Shown piece after piece: positions 1 through 10,930 of a DNA stretch of 64,000 nt (position 1 is its first letter; every line of letters begins with the position of its first letter). Position numbers and translations under genes: made by a program. Under the pieces are notes generated by a model. It was not told where the DNA came from. It saw only the letters and a program-made list of their open reading frames with translations, and did not search any database. Origin of the DNA: Taxillus chinensis (Eukaryota > Streptophyta > Magnoliopsida > Santalales > Loranthaceae); assembly GCA_023512835.1 (NCBI GenBank), contig CM042091.1:20601506-20665505 (forward strand), in the 5' to 3' direction.

Positions 1-112
1 CACTCGTGCTAAGGTCCCTTTCTCGGTGTTTTCACCAACCCCTTGTCCTTTCGGGTGCGGACATGGGGATTCACTAACCGGTTTCTGTGGGTCGGAAATC
101 CGGGGCGTGACA
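1..112 (+). mobile_element. 3' end of a Tekay-like Gypsy LTR (fragment)
   Basis: The last 50 bases, ending in CCGGGGCGTGACA at 112, match the reverse complement of the LTR edges at 14720, 56191 and 63374, all of which read TGTCACGCCC. The fragment is therefore the tail of an LTR in the forward orientation, cut by the window start. What follows from 113 does not look like a tRNA primer-binding site, so this is a remnant or solo LTR rather than a 5' LTR of an intact element. Confidence 0.7.
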
Positions 113-1616
113 GACATCTCCTTTTTAGCACCTGAATGATCAAGAGGTTGGTGACAAGTACCAATAGAGACTACACCGCAAGTACTGTCTCACTCATGCA
201 AATCTGTACAGAATATAGACTACAAAATTAATACAGAATATAATACTGTATCATACATTAGAGTAGTGGCCACGTCCTCCTAGAAGAAAGTCTTTCACTA
301 GTCTCGGGTCGTACCTGAAAGGTTAAACAACAAGGTAGGGGTGAGCTACAGGCTCAAAGGTGACCTCATAACTCCACATCACCCTACTATGTAAAATAGA
401 TAAGTTTATACTACATGCTCAGTATACTCAAACGTTGTGTAGTGTGCATAATCATCAAAACTCTGCCTGAAAATAAACATCAGGACCTAGCCTATCCACA
501 ACAGAAGTCAACTTGTCCATGATTCCCATGAGGATCCTCAGCTTAGGGCACTCAGCCCTAGCACCATGAGTTCACAACTCAACTCAGGTCTCAGCTTATC
601 TCACAATAGCCTAATAGATGCCTCACCTAACAGGATATAATATCAGTTCACCAAGAGCTAATCTTAGGCCTTAGCCCACTACACCCAATTCAACTCAAGG
701 GTCACATCCACTCAAGGGTCACATCCACTCAAAGGTACCTCAGTTCATAGGGCCACAACCACCTAACAATACAAACTCAACTGTTAAATATATCAATTCA
801 ATCACTGAATACTAGCAAAATAGCATCTTCCAAGCTTCTAAAAATTATGAGGATCTAAAACCAGAACCGTGTTTACATCATCTAATGTAAAACTCTAATT
901 CTCTAATACTCTAATTCCAGGAAAACTCTAATTCTCTTTTACACCAAAAAATGAAGCATTATTGAATTCATTTTATCAATTCATTTTCCTATGCCACCGA
1001 TGCATATGAATTCGGATTCTTGGTGATAGAAATATTCAAACGCATTTTGTGACTAAAATTTCCTCCCATATATTCAATAAATATTTGCAATACTAACAGT
1101 TTTTAAGATTTGTTTTTTAACCATTATTTTATAGGATTCGATTAAAAGTAATCATAATTTATTCATAAACATTTTTTAATAAGTTATTTTGAATGATTAT
1201 TAATTTCTTATTATAATAATTACTTAATTCAACCGGTTTTTTATTTTCTGCCCAACAAACAAAACAAAATAATAAGTATTTGTGATTATTACTACAGCAT
1301 TTCACAGTGCTACATTTAAATAAAAAAAAATTAATAAAGTAGATCTAACAATCCAAATTGTATTGCACCACAAGCAATGTTTTCGTAGTGCTATAGTATT
1401 TTTGTAGCTTTACCTTATTTGTTTCAATTTGTACTTTAATTATCCTAATTTTAATTAAATTTTAAAAATGAATTTATTTAATTTATTTAAATTAATGCTC
1501 TAAATATTATTTTATTCTTCACATATATATATATAGTTTGATATTTAAAATTTATGAATTAATAAGCATATAATAATATTAAAAAGTCGTGTTATTCAAC
1601 TAGTTTCCTCTTTCTT
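113..1616. other. Intergenic, degenerate repeat then AT-rich DNA; no gene seen
   Basis: From 113 to about 840 the text resembles the interior of the Gypsy LTRs seen later ('gggtgagctacaggctc', long runs rich in cac and ctc), so it is probably a decayed LTR, but no edge can be placed. A 17-base unit (gggtcacatccactcaa) is directly repeated at 699-715 and 716-732. From about 840 to 1616 the DNA is very AT-rich and has no convincing ORF. The downstream gene's promoter begins near 1617. Confidence 0.4.
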
Positions 1617-1736
1617 TCCTTTTTTTTTTCCCACGTTTCCTATCTTCTTCGATGGTCAGGTTTCCAATTTCCTTTTTCTTTCTGTGAGGTTTCCTATCTT
1701 CGTTCACCAGGTTTCCTAATTTTTCTTATAAATAAA
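1617..1736 (+). promoter_or_regulatory. Core promoter of the zinc-finger-less paralogue
   Basis: A pyrimidine-rich stretch contains repeated GTTTCC motifs (GTTTCCTAT, GTTTCCAAT, GTTTCCTAT, GTTTCCTAAT), followed by a TATA-like TTATAAATAA near 1727. A start of transcription about 30 bases downstream would fall near 1755, which makes the ATG at 1814 the first usable start codon. The same GTTTCCTAATTTTT string occurs just before the TATA box of the gene at 4617. Confidence 0.5.
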
Positions 1737-1813
1737 TTTGGGTGGATGGGTCGCTCATTTCCGTCCGTGAAGCAAATTTAGATCCAAGTATTCGCTCTCC
1801 CTCACACCAGAAA

Positions 1814-2743
1814 ATGGCAACCCGAATTGGGATGGTACAGGAACACACACTACCAGCAGATCGTTTCCAGTTCCATGGGCGTATGGCAGCTTTTGTTGGT
1901 GAAAGGAGGAGCCCCAGCGAAATTTATGAGTTAAATTTGCGCTATCAACTGTTGGAGCGGATGAAGGTCCGTGGATTGAGATCACTAGGGAGTCAGCACC
2001 ATGTCCGTGACAGTCACATTAAGGAACAGAGAGACATGGGTGGTCCTTCATGGGACTCACGCCATCACTTGTCGCCACAACCACAAGGTTGCTCCTCCAT
2101 AGGCAGCTGCACCGTCAGCCGCCGCTTCCGGGGAAGAATTAACTTTCCGCAGCAGCGATCATCCTCCCCAGAGGATCACAGGATCCCTGATTTCGCTGGT
2201 CCAAAAAGTCTCGCAGAGCTGAAAGGTGGGAAGGAGAAGAAGCACTTGCATTCCCCTGGCGGCGGAAGGCAGAGAAATCCAAAGGTCGACCTCGAGGAAG
2301 GTTTTGATACTGCCTTTGAACCACCAAAGCCTCTCAGTGTGATCCTCAAGAGGAAAAGAGAAGAAACTGGGGGTATGACTTCTTCCTCTTACAATTGTGA
2401 TGATGAAGTTGGTCCCAAGAAAAGGGTCGAGGATGGCTTGGGCGGCATGCCAGTGCCAGAGACGTGCAGTGCGGCTGTCCATTCACCACCTGCAAAACTC
2501 GATTATGCGCACAATGACAAGGAACAATGTAAACCCAACGAAGTTACTGCAGATGATGTGGCTGATGATGATCAAGCAGTGGAGGATGATCAGGAGTCCG
2601 ATTACAAGCTTCTTCGTGGCTTGGAATGCGATAACATGAATGGAGGTGAAAATGCATACAGTGATGAGGAGGAGGATCTCCTGGAGGGTGATGATGAAGA
2701 CGAGGATGCCTTTGCCAGAAGTATAGGCGTTTTCCTAACTTGA
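1814..2743 (+). CDS. Truncated single-exon paralogue of the CCCH zinc-finger gene (no fingers)
   Basis: The 309-residue protein aligns with the C-terminal half of the CCCH gene product at 6987-10711. Shared blocks in the same order are PKSLAELKGGK, GGG(R)QRNPKV, KPLSVILKRKRE, a long acidic Asp/Glu tail, and a closing IGV-[FV]-[LF]T. An earlier block near residue 30 (IYELNLRYQL) matches IYECDLRHRL in the parent. None of the three CCCH fingers is present and no upstream exon encoding them was found. The open frame extends upstream of 1814 only through a GTG at 1742 that lies at the predicted transcription start, so I chose the ATG at 1814, which has a good context (AAAATGGC). The frame is free of stops despite considerable divergence, which argues for a gene under some constraint rather than a fresh pseudogene. 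The molecular role is unknown; an RNA-associated or competitor role is only inference. Confidence 0.6.
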   Translation: MATRIGMVQEHTLPADRFQFHGRMAAFVGERRSPSEIYELNLRYQLLERMKVRGLRSLGSQHHVRDSHIKEQRDMGGPSWDSRHHLSPQPQGCSSIGSCTVSRRFRGRINFPQQRSSSPEDHRIPDFAGPKSLAELKGGKEKKHLHSPGGGRQRNPKVDLEEGFDTAFEPPKPLSVILKRKREETGGMTSSSYNCDDEVGPKKRVEDGLGGMPVPETCSAAVHSPPAKLDYAHNDKEQCKPNEVTADDVADDDQAVEDDQESDYKLLRGLECDNMNGGENAYSDEEEDLLEGDDEDEDAFARSIGVFLT

Positions 2744-4025
2744 GAGTGGCAATCAAAGGGCAGAGAGAACTTTTTTTTTTTTTTGCAATGTATTTGATCA
2801 GGAAATTTTTTTTCCTTGCCGCTATTGTATTCTGAAAACCAAAGCTTCGTATGTAATGCTTTTCATCACTTAGTCTGAAAAATGGGATTTTAGTTTTTTT
2901 TCCTTTGCCCCTATTGTTTTCTGAAAACAAAATTTTTGTATGGAATGCATTTCATCAGGAAATATGAATTGAAGTTGAGTAGGATTGTACTCCCTCTCTC
3001 TCTCTCTCCTAGTGTTAAATGGTAGTAAAAATCATTTTCCATTAGATTCCCCAAACTGAATGTAGTGTAAACAAAAAATAGCCTGTCATGATTCATTCTT
3101 TGCTGAACAAGTCTTCTTTGAGACGTGAGCTAGATCCACCCTAAAGATGTGGTAGAGGTCCATCCAAAGTCTTCCATGAAAATGGAATGGTCCAGTTACT
3201 ACATTCATCGCCTGGAAAACAAAAACACAAGCAGGATTACTTCATATATTAAGTTCTTTAACGAGAAGAAACTCAAAATAATTTAATTCCAAGCAGCAAG
3301 TTCACAAACCAATTGCAGCACACATTTCCTGTGATGTTCAAATGTTTTGAATGTAATGGTATGCCCTTTTCACCAGTGTAACTTAATCACTATAATAACT
3401 GTCAACGGAAGAATTATGATAAAGTTCCATAGCTGGGAATAAATTCGGCGATCACTTATAGATAGAAAAAAAAGAGGATTTTGGGCTTCTTATAAAATAT
3501 TATAGGACATGTTCGCAAAAACTATTATACATTTCGTTTGATTCTTGGCACCGTCAAGGACAAAAGAGGGAAAACATTGCAGGGGAGTTGGTGAGGAGAG
3601 ATATCAGGAGCAGAAGCCCAAAGCTTAATGATAGAAGGCACAAAATTTGGCATGCTGCTTCAGCCAAATGAAAAGAATTTGCACGTTGTCTCCTTTTGAG
3701 CAGTAGCAAAATAGGAAAAACACCTTCAAACCTTTGGCCTAATATCACAAAGTAGAGTCATTCACCCTGTTCCCCTTCCCCATAGTTACTGCAGACTGCA
3801 GTCTGCAGATACCAACAAATTATGAATCTGAAAAAGACATGAGGTGTTCATGAAAATTAAATCTCAAAGTTTCACGTGATCCTATTTTCCTTACATTTTA
3901 ATAGGAACCTGATTATTGATGCCCTTTTTGCCACTTCTCTCGTTTCACGCTGCTGTATTTTACAAATGGTCAGGTAGAGCCGATAAAATCCTTAAAATCT
4001 CATAAAATGATGCCCCCTTTTTTTT

Positions 4026-4056
<31 letters not shown>

Positions 4057-4339
4057 GGGGGTATAATTACTAAATAAAAAGCTAGTTTTTAAACCTAGAA
4101 AAATAATCATGAGTTATAACACCCCCTATATTAACGCTTCCAATTGCATATAAGCCATTTAAAAGTCCAACAAAACATGCTTGAAACAAGTTGAATTAGG
4201 AAATCGTGTTTTTTTTTAAAATTTTTTAAATTTTATTTGAGACAATATTAAGAAACTTGAATAGGAAGCCAGAAATTAAAATTATGCATTTCATCTCTAA
4301 AAATAATAATTTATTTATTTATTATGCACTCGAAAATAA
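2744..4339. other. Intergenic / 3' flank with local duplication and homopolymers
   Basis: No gene was found. A block of about 60 bases at 2804-2870 (pyrimidine run, CTATTGTATTCTGAAAAC, GTATGTAATGC, TTTCATCA) is repeated imperfectly at 2894-2957, in the probable 3' UTR of the preceding gene. A TC run lies near 2994-3008. At about 4018-4061 there is a run of about 18 T followed directly by about 22 G, whose exact length is likely unreliable in any assembly. Confidence 0.45.
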
Positions 4340-4535
4340 GAGTTCCCTATTTTTGTTCCGGGTTTCCTAAAAAGAAAAATAAAATAAAATTAGAGTTTCC
4401 AATTTTTTATCCACTTGAAAGTTGATGAACATGATAAGAGTTTCCTATTTGGTTTCGGGTTTCCTAAAAAAAAAAAACCAAAAAACAAAAATAGAGTTTC
4501 CTAATTTTTAATCCAACAACATTATATATAGACCC
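4340..4535 (+). promoter_or_regulatory. Core promoter of the unknown GC-rich gene
   Basis: Repeated motifs GGGTTTCCTAA, GAGTTTCCAAT, GAGTTTCCTAT, GGGTTTCCTAA and GAGTTTCCTAAT run up to a clear TATA box, ATTATATATAG, near 4520-4530. The base composition switches sharply from AT-rich to GC-rich just downstream. The motif set is the one seen upstream of the gene at 1814. Confidence 0.55.
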
Positions 4536-4616
4536 TCGCGCATTTCAATTCTACCTGAACTTAGTTTTCATTCATTCCCCGTCCGCAGGCCGTAGTGCAG
4601 TGTGTAGTGATTAGTG

Positions 4617-5420
4617 ATGATGTACTCGGTAGATGTAATTGCGGCGAGTTCCTCGTTTCAGGCGGCAGATCCGACCAACGTGCGGCTGGTGTTTCATCGT
4701 ACCGACATCTACCGTCCGGAATTCCTGGACCACGATGTGATCGCCGCCGGCGGTGGGTTCATGGGTTTGGACCGGAACGGCGTGTTCTACGAAAAGAAAA
4801 GCAGCCTAATCGCCGTCCCCGTGATATCCCGCCGCGATGCAGACTCGGCATCCGACGAGTTGGACGAGGCCCTGCGCCGAGCGCTGTCACAGATTGGGAT
4901 TGAGGAATGCGTGCACCCCCGCCTCATCTACGACCTTACGCAGACCTGTCATGCCCGCACCGGCAAATGGATCGTTCCGGCCAGCGTGTCGGTCAAGGTG
5001 GACCACCGCTTCCCGGAGGAAGGGCCAGGCACGGCTCAGTCTGTGGCGGGTCTGCCTCGGAAGCGCATGGCGGTTCCTCCGTCCCGCGGCTTGCCGGGCA
5101 CGGCACCGTCGGAAGAGGAGCTTCCCACGAAAAGGCGGCGGATTCGTATGAAGGGCGCAGAAAATTGGCCGGTGGCGAACCTGCTTCCGGAGTTCGATGG
5201 AGTCGCGACGACGGCCGCAGCGGTGAGGAAACCAAACCCGAAGCCTGAGAGCAAGCAGGATCTGCTGTGGCGGATGTACAGGAGAAGGGTGGTGGCGGTG
5301 CGAACCGTCCCCAAACCTGCGCCGTCGCCGCTTCCTGATGGCAACCGGGAATTGGTGTGGCGGATGTACAGGAGAAGGGCGGTGGCCGTGCGCACTGTAC
5401 CCCGAAGAAAAGAGATTTAA
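4617..5420 (+). CDS. Unrecognised single-exon GC-rich gene, 267 residues
   Basis: I do not recognise this protein. Translation starts at the first ATG after the TATA box (tandem ATGATG at 4617); a longer frame would start at GTG 4614. The N-terminal 110 residues look globular (hydrophobic strands alternating with charged turns, including VRLVFHRTDIY and a GGGFMGLDRNGVF turn). The middle is Pro/Arg-rich with a basic KRRRIRMKG patch that could act as a nuclear signal. The C-terminus carries an internal duplication: WRMYRRR-[VA]-VAVRTVP appears twice, about 34 residues apart, each preceded by a short acidic or polar spacer. The coding DNA is far richer in G and C than its surroundings. The uninterrupted frame, strong promoter and third-position GC bias support a real gene. 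There are no transposon motifs. Function cannot be assigned. Confidence 0.6.
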   Translation: MMYSVDVIAASSSFQAADPTNVRLVFHRTDIYRPEFLDHDVIAAGGGFMGLDRNGVFYEKKSSLIAVPVISRRDADSASDELDEALRRALSQIGIEECVHPRLIYDLTQTCHARTGKWIVPASVSVKVDHRFPEEGPGTAQSVAGLPRKRMAVPPSRGLPGTAPSEEELPTKRRRIRMKGAENWPVANLLPEFDGVATTAAAVRKPNPKPESKQDLLWRMYRRRVVAVRTVPKPAPSPLPDGNRELVWRMYRRRAVAVRTVPRRKEI

Positions 5421-5582
5421 TTCAATTCGGTTGTACCGTGAATGTAAACCAATTCCTATTCAGTAATGTGAATGCTATTAATGAATACATAGAATAGTTG
5501 TAGGTGGTGGCAGATTTGTGTTTGGAAGAAGTCTTCATATGTAGACAATGAAAATTAATTACTATTATGTCTCTTGTTTTTC

Positions 5583-5628
<46 letters not shown>

Positions 5629-6986
5629 TATTGTCTTCTCATTGTTTCAAATGGTGGAAATCATACTCATGCTTCCAGGACAAAATATATATCTATAGAA
5701 TGACTTATACTAGCCGGGACAAAACCAAATACGAATGTGCTTGAAAAGTCATCGGCCTTAATAATGGCAACATATAATGGTCAAGGCTTTAAACATTTCT
5801 ATAATAGCACATATTGATTCTTGTACTACAAATTACAAATTATATGACATCACCAAATTTTGTGTCCACGGCTGATAGAAGAAGCCCAACTCAGTTTTTT
5901 GGGGAAGGATTCCTGTTACTCAATGATGCTTTGCATTTAGATTATGATTTAATTTTCCCATATTTAAAATAACCTCTTGAACCAATCTCTGCTCTTCATT
6001 TGTGGATTACTACTACTATCATCAACTTCGGAGGATGCTCCTATTTTAGTGTCCAATTCATCCAAAAAAATAGTTATCACGTCATCACAACTTTTGGACC
6101 AAAGATTGATAGTAAAGTTAAATATTTTATGGTTTCAGCACTGTTAACTTAAGCTACAAGCATAGATTGGCCATTATAACAAATTTTAGATATAAAAAAA
6201 TTCTTTCTTACGTAGAGAATTATCTATAAAAAGTTCTGCAAATTTAAGAAAACCTTACATCTGCTAAAATCATGGTTGAGGGAACATGGATGAAAGTTCA
6301 CAGAGCTACTATTATATTAGGATTATTAAAGGAACTCTTATGAAGGATTGTTTATACCATCCACCCCATGCCTCCGTCCACTTTTTTTTTGGTTTTCATA
6401 GCTTTTTTGTTACAAAAAATGATCACAATAAAAACCACCTCATGCGTCTATCTTTGCTTTCGACCCCTCATAACTCATCATGAAATGCGAAGTAAAAACA
6501 CCACATATTTGGCCAATTATCTGGAAAGAGGCAAAAGAGTTGAAGGTGCAATTTCTGACTACCGAACGTACTACCGTCAAACTCGGCCGTTCCAGTAAAA
6601 AGGAACCCAACGGTAATGACGGGCGTCTTTCAAGGCAACGCCCCAGAACCACAATAGATCAGCATGTAGTAGCGCCCAAGAGCACAGACCCAAAAAATAA
6701 AAAATAAAAATAAAAATACCATACAAGGAATCCCAAGATTTTATAGTTAGCCTGACTACTAGTATCGCAATAAATCATGCACGCGCAAGCTTCAGTTTCA
6801 GTTTGAGCAGACCGGGATGCGCATATACTAGTGTAGCATAACCGAATAACCTTTGCATTGATCAGCTTAAATACAAAAAAAAAAAAAAAAAAAAAAGAGG
6901 GAAAAAGAAAAAGAAAAATGATCAGTCTTTTCCCCCACACTGCTAAAATGGTGCCTTCTCACTTCTCTGTTTTTTTATTACTTCCC
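5421..6986. other. Intergenic region between convergent genes; (ATT)n microsatellite
   Basis: This holds the 3' flank of the gene at 4617 and the probable 3' UTR of the minus-strand CCCH gene. A perfect ATT microsatellite of about 15 units lies at 5583-5628, and a poly-A run of about 22 bases lies near 6873-6895. I see no coding potential. Confidence 0.6.
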
Positions 6987-9900
6987 TCAGGTGAAAACGA
7001 CTCCTATCTTCTTGGCAAAGTCATCTTCTCCGTCTTCCTCGTCTTCCTCAGGCTCTGCATTTTTGAGTTCATTTATATCATCATATTCCCCACCATCAAC
7101 ATGTCCGTAATAGTCGTCTTCCTTCAGATTATCTTCACATACCTCAACCTCCTGATCCTCCATTCCTTCGTCAACAGAAACTTCTTCACCTTCCTTGGAT
7201 TTAAATTCCTCCTCATCGAGGCACACATAATCTTCAGCAGTCTCTTTTGCAGGTGTTGATTGAACAGAATTCCTTGTCTCCGTAACTGATGTCCCAGAAC
7301 TACCACCAAGGCTTTCCTTGCTCTCTATCTTGCGAGCATCTTCACCACTATTGTCGGATGATTTCACAGCCCCAGCTTCTCTTTTCCTCTTCAGAATGAC
7401 ACTGAGAGGCTTTGGCCCTTCAAAAGTAGTATCACCTTCACGCTGCTGACAGCTTTCTACCTTTGGATTTCTTTGCCCTCCGCCAAAGGAACACAACTGG
7501 TCCTTGTTTTCAGCCTTCTTTCCTCCTTTTAGCTCTGCAAGACTTTTTGGAGCATCAAAATCAACATTGTTGTCGTCCATTAAGTCTCTCCTAATAAAGG
7601 GACCCCTAAAATTTCTTCCTTCATTACCAGTATCATCTCGCATCACAACCCCTTTGATTCTATCCCGAAGCCTTCCCTGGCTTGGTTTTCCAGGAGACGA
7701 TCTGCCCCAATTCATTCCCCTTTCTGAACGCACTTCACTACTATGTACAGGAGATGATCTTTGTGGAAGCTTAATTCTTCCACGGAGGCGAGTGCTAACT
7801 GAGTTATCATGTGGGGACGAGTGACGTGAGTCCCTTAGAGAACCCCTGTAACTCTGTTCCTCAATATAGCTGTCGCGTAAATAATCCTGACCAACCACAG
7901 ATCGCAAACCATTGACCCTCCTTTGCTTTGATAAACGATGCCGCAAATCACATTCATAAATTTTATCGGGGTTCGAACCTTTTGGGTAGCCCGTCCTCTC
8001 AACAGGAGCAGTTCCCACTAAGTTTCTATCAGAAGATATCCTGAACTGCTCCCGAGCATATGGCCCTTGCATGTGATCATAGGAGTCCAGATCATGTGGG
8101 TCGTGATATCTTTCTCTGTCTATCTCAACCCTGGAACTGTAATTGGCAGAATGAACAACATCAAAATCATTCATGGTGTTGTGATTTCGCCCTTCTTGGC
8201 CTATGCTTCCATATTGCTCCTCATTATGGTAGTAATCATCATCCATCTCATCTTCTACAATAACATCAAAACCAGGAGATGATTCTCTTATGGATTCATC
8301 AGCATCCTTACCATTCTGGAAACTGTGGTCATCATGAGACGGAGGCAGCATGGGACTGGACCTGCTCATAGAGCTTTCATTGACAACTTCAGGGACTGCA
8401 GTTGGATTGTATCTAGAAATCTCAGCATCCAGGGAATCAAACGGTGGTTCGTTTTTTTTAATGAGAGTTTCCTTTTCCATTATGGTAGGCTTTGTTTTTT
8501 CACCTGGTTTTACTTTGTCATGAACTTCAGCTGGCTTCATGATGTTTACTTCCGAGGTCTTCTGCTCCTGAGTGCACTTTGCAATGCTACCAAAAGTTCT
8601 CTTGAAAGGTGAGGACTCAATGATAGGGAAAGCCATCGGCGCATGTGGTTTATTATTCATAGAACTTGGTCCGTGAAGGAAGGCACATTTATCCCCTTTC
8701 AGACAGAACCCCTTATGAAAGAAAATACAGGGAACAGCTTGTATATTAACATTGGGAGAAGGGACAGGCATTGCAGCAGAGAATGCAGGCTGTGATGGAG
8801 CAATAGAAGACCCAATTGATGTTGCAGCTTGGGTTCCTAACAAACCATCAAGAGGCTGAAAAGAAGAGCATTGGTTTATACAACGAACAAAATATTAGCA
8901 AACATACACTAAAAAAGAGATAAATCAATTTAGAACTATTCTTGAAAGTACAACAAAACAAATACAAAAAGTAGAGACAAAGAAAAGTGACTTACAGGAT
9001 GACGGAAAGAACACTTTGGATTCATGCAATTTCCATTCATCCAGAAGTAGCAATCCCTTGGGTTAATGCGAGCATATTCACTGTGACGATACTCACATTC
9101 ACTTCCCTGCAAAGGAGAAAGAAATGATGGTTAAATGTAAATATAAAAGCATTGCTTGTAACGTATAGATTAACCATTTGTGATTGTAATTATTTAATCA
9201 TTGCATCTTAATAAGACAATTTGAAAAAAAAAAAGGAAATATGGGTGTCCACACCAACATTGCCATTACAAGTTGTAATAAATGTTTGCAAAAACTACAG
9301 ATGAGATACATCATATTGTGTATCAGTGTTGAACAGCAAAAGAAATGAAAAGAGATGGATACATAGTGATAAAAATTAAACTTGATTTACACATTCATGC
9401 ATTACGAAGTACATATTCTTTTGAAAATATATTGTACATACATATTTTTATAAAACACTAAAATAACAATAAAAGGGCAAACTTGAGGCAAGAAACTCCC
9501 GCGAGTGATGGGATCTAGAAAGGGGTTGGGCCACAGGGCCAATATGGACTCAAACTTTCCTCACAATCAATTTAATTGCAAAAGACCTGTCCACAACTTG
9601 AACCCGTATGCCGTAGCTACTAAAACAATAATGACAGTTATAATAAATTTATTGTTTTGCAGGACCACCACTGGATTCACTTCTGCAATTCAGTATCTAA
9701 AGTAAATAGCCAGGAAACCAATTTCAGGTATTGTGTTTGAATAAGGAATAAGACATAATATATGAAAAAATTGACCATTACTAGTTTTGCGCATAAGGGA
9801 TAAGGTTCTTTGAGACACTCAGCAACCTCATGCATCTACGTCTACACCAGGGCAAGACGCATCGCACAGCAGATATGCTTCACTTCTAGCAGATCAAATT

Positions 9901-10711
9901 TGATATAGAGAACAAAAATAGGATATAAATATATGCATGCAGCATATAGAGCAAAACACTAAACCTCACGAAATGCCAACTGATGGAAAAACCAGCTCGG
10001 AAAACGCTTAAAATATAATTCACGACAAACTGAGAACCCCTCAAAATATGATTCTAAGCGAACCCTTCATCCGTACCATATAACCCGTCCTACAAAATAG
10101 CTTCGCATTTACCAAGCAGACCAAATACAAGAACACGAGGCCATGTACTCGAGACAAGCCGCGCTCTCATCCTTTCAGTGTTAATTTATATCAAAGTAGC
10201 ATTGGTTGAGACTTGAGAAGTCAACGAAAATTCCGTGTATCAGTACCACCATCATAGCACATGTAAACATGCCAATGGGTGCATGGACCCGGGTTTCATC
10301 AGATATCCCATGTTCTTCAAAATTAAAAATCAAAATCCCTGAGAAAGTTTAATTCATAAAACCGCGAGACTGATGCCCTGATGCTCCAAATTAGACAGAA
10401 ATGATCCAGATCTCCCGCAACAGCTAATTTGTTAGAAACGATTCCAAAATCAATCGAACCTCAAAAGATCGTACGGAAAAGATCCAACACACCAGAACAA
10501 TCGGAAACAATAAACTTCGCACGGTTCCAAATTGACAAGAGCAAGAAAACAAAAGGGTGCGTACGAGAGATCGAATTCGAACCTTCTTGCAGGTGAGAGG
10601 AGACGCGAGGAAGTAGACGCAATCGGTGTTGCAGCGGAGCGCTTCGTCCTCGGCGGAGGAGGACGGTGGGGGACGCGGGGCCGGGAGCTGGTTCTGGAGG
10701 TCGTAGGCCAT
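6987..10711 (-). CDS. Three-CCCH zinc-finger protein, spliced (3 exons, about 702 residues)
   Basis: Exons on the minus strand are 10711-10583, 9106-8996 and 8855-6987. Both introns (1476 and 140 bp) have GT-AG ends and are in phase 0. The start is the ATG opening MAYDLQNQLPAP; an in-frame ATG further upstream (10840) lies in the probable leader. Three CCCH fingers follow one another: C31-X9-C41-X5-C47-X3-H51 (split by intron 1), C62-X7-C70-X4-C75-X3-H79 in exon 2, and C123-X7-C131-X5-C137-X3-H141 in exon 3. The rest is low-complexity: Ser/Arg/Asp-rich stretches, then PKSLAELKGGK, GGGQRNPKV and KPLSVILKRKRE blocks, an acidic tail and a terminal KKIGVVFT. The layout (three N-terminal fingers, long charged tail) matches plant non-tandem CCCH proteins and recalls animal ZC3H11A, an mRNA-export factor, so RNA binding in the nucleus is the likely role. 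A shortened paralogue lies at 1814-2743. All frames are open, so this looks functional. Confidence 0.85.
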
Positions 10712-10930
10712 GGCTGGCCCGATAGGTCGTGCGATCCGAGTAGATCGGCGACAGCGGGGATGCGGCGGTGCAGAGGACGATTCCTTGGGCACGAGACTTG
10801 ACTTACCAGCCAAGATCCAATCTTGATTCTCGAATCTCAATTCTCAGGTATGATCGACGGATTGACGTCGGTTAGAGAGAGAAAGTGAACTATCTAAGAA
10901 AAGTGCGAGAAGAGAGAGAGAGAGAGGCCG
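10712..10930 (-). promoter_or_regulatory. 5' leader of the CCCH gene with GA repeat
   Basis: The stretch upstream of the minus-strand start codon is mixed in composition and holds a GA run of about 18 bases near 10910-10926 (CT-rich on the coding strand). Pyrimidine-rich runs are common in plant 5' leaders and core promoters. No clear TATA box could be placed. Confidence 0.35.

Noticed and set aside
2139..2930. Minus-strand ORFs opposite the truncated paralogue
   Set aside because: They are His/Pro-rich shadows of the acidic coding strand with no homology signal.
4617..5420. The GC-rich gene as bacterial contamination or horizontal transfer
   Set aside because: It has a plant-type TATA promoter that shares motifs with the neighbouring plant gene; GC-rich single-exon genes are common in plants.
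10424..10840. A longer N-terminus for the CCCH protein starting at 10840
   Set aside because: The extension lies in the probable leader, is basic and low in conservation features, and the ATG at 10711 opens directly into the finger region.
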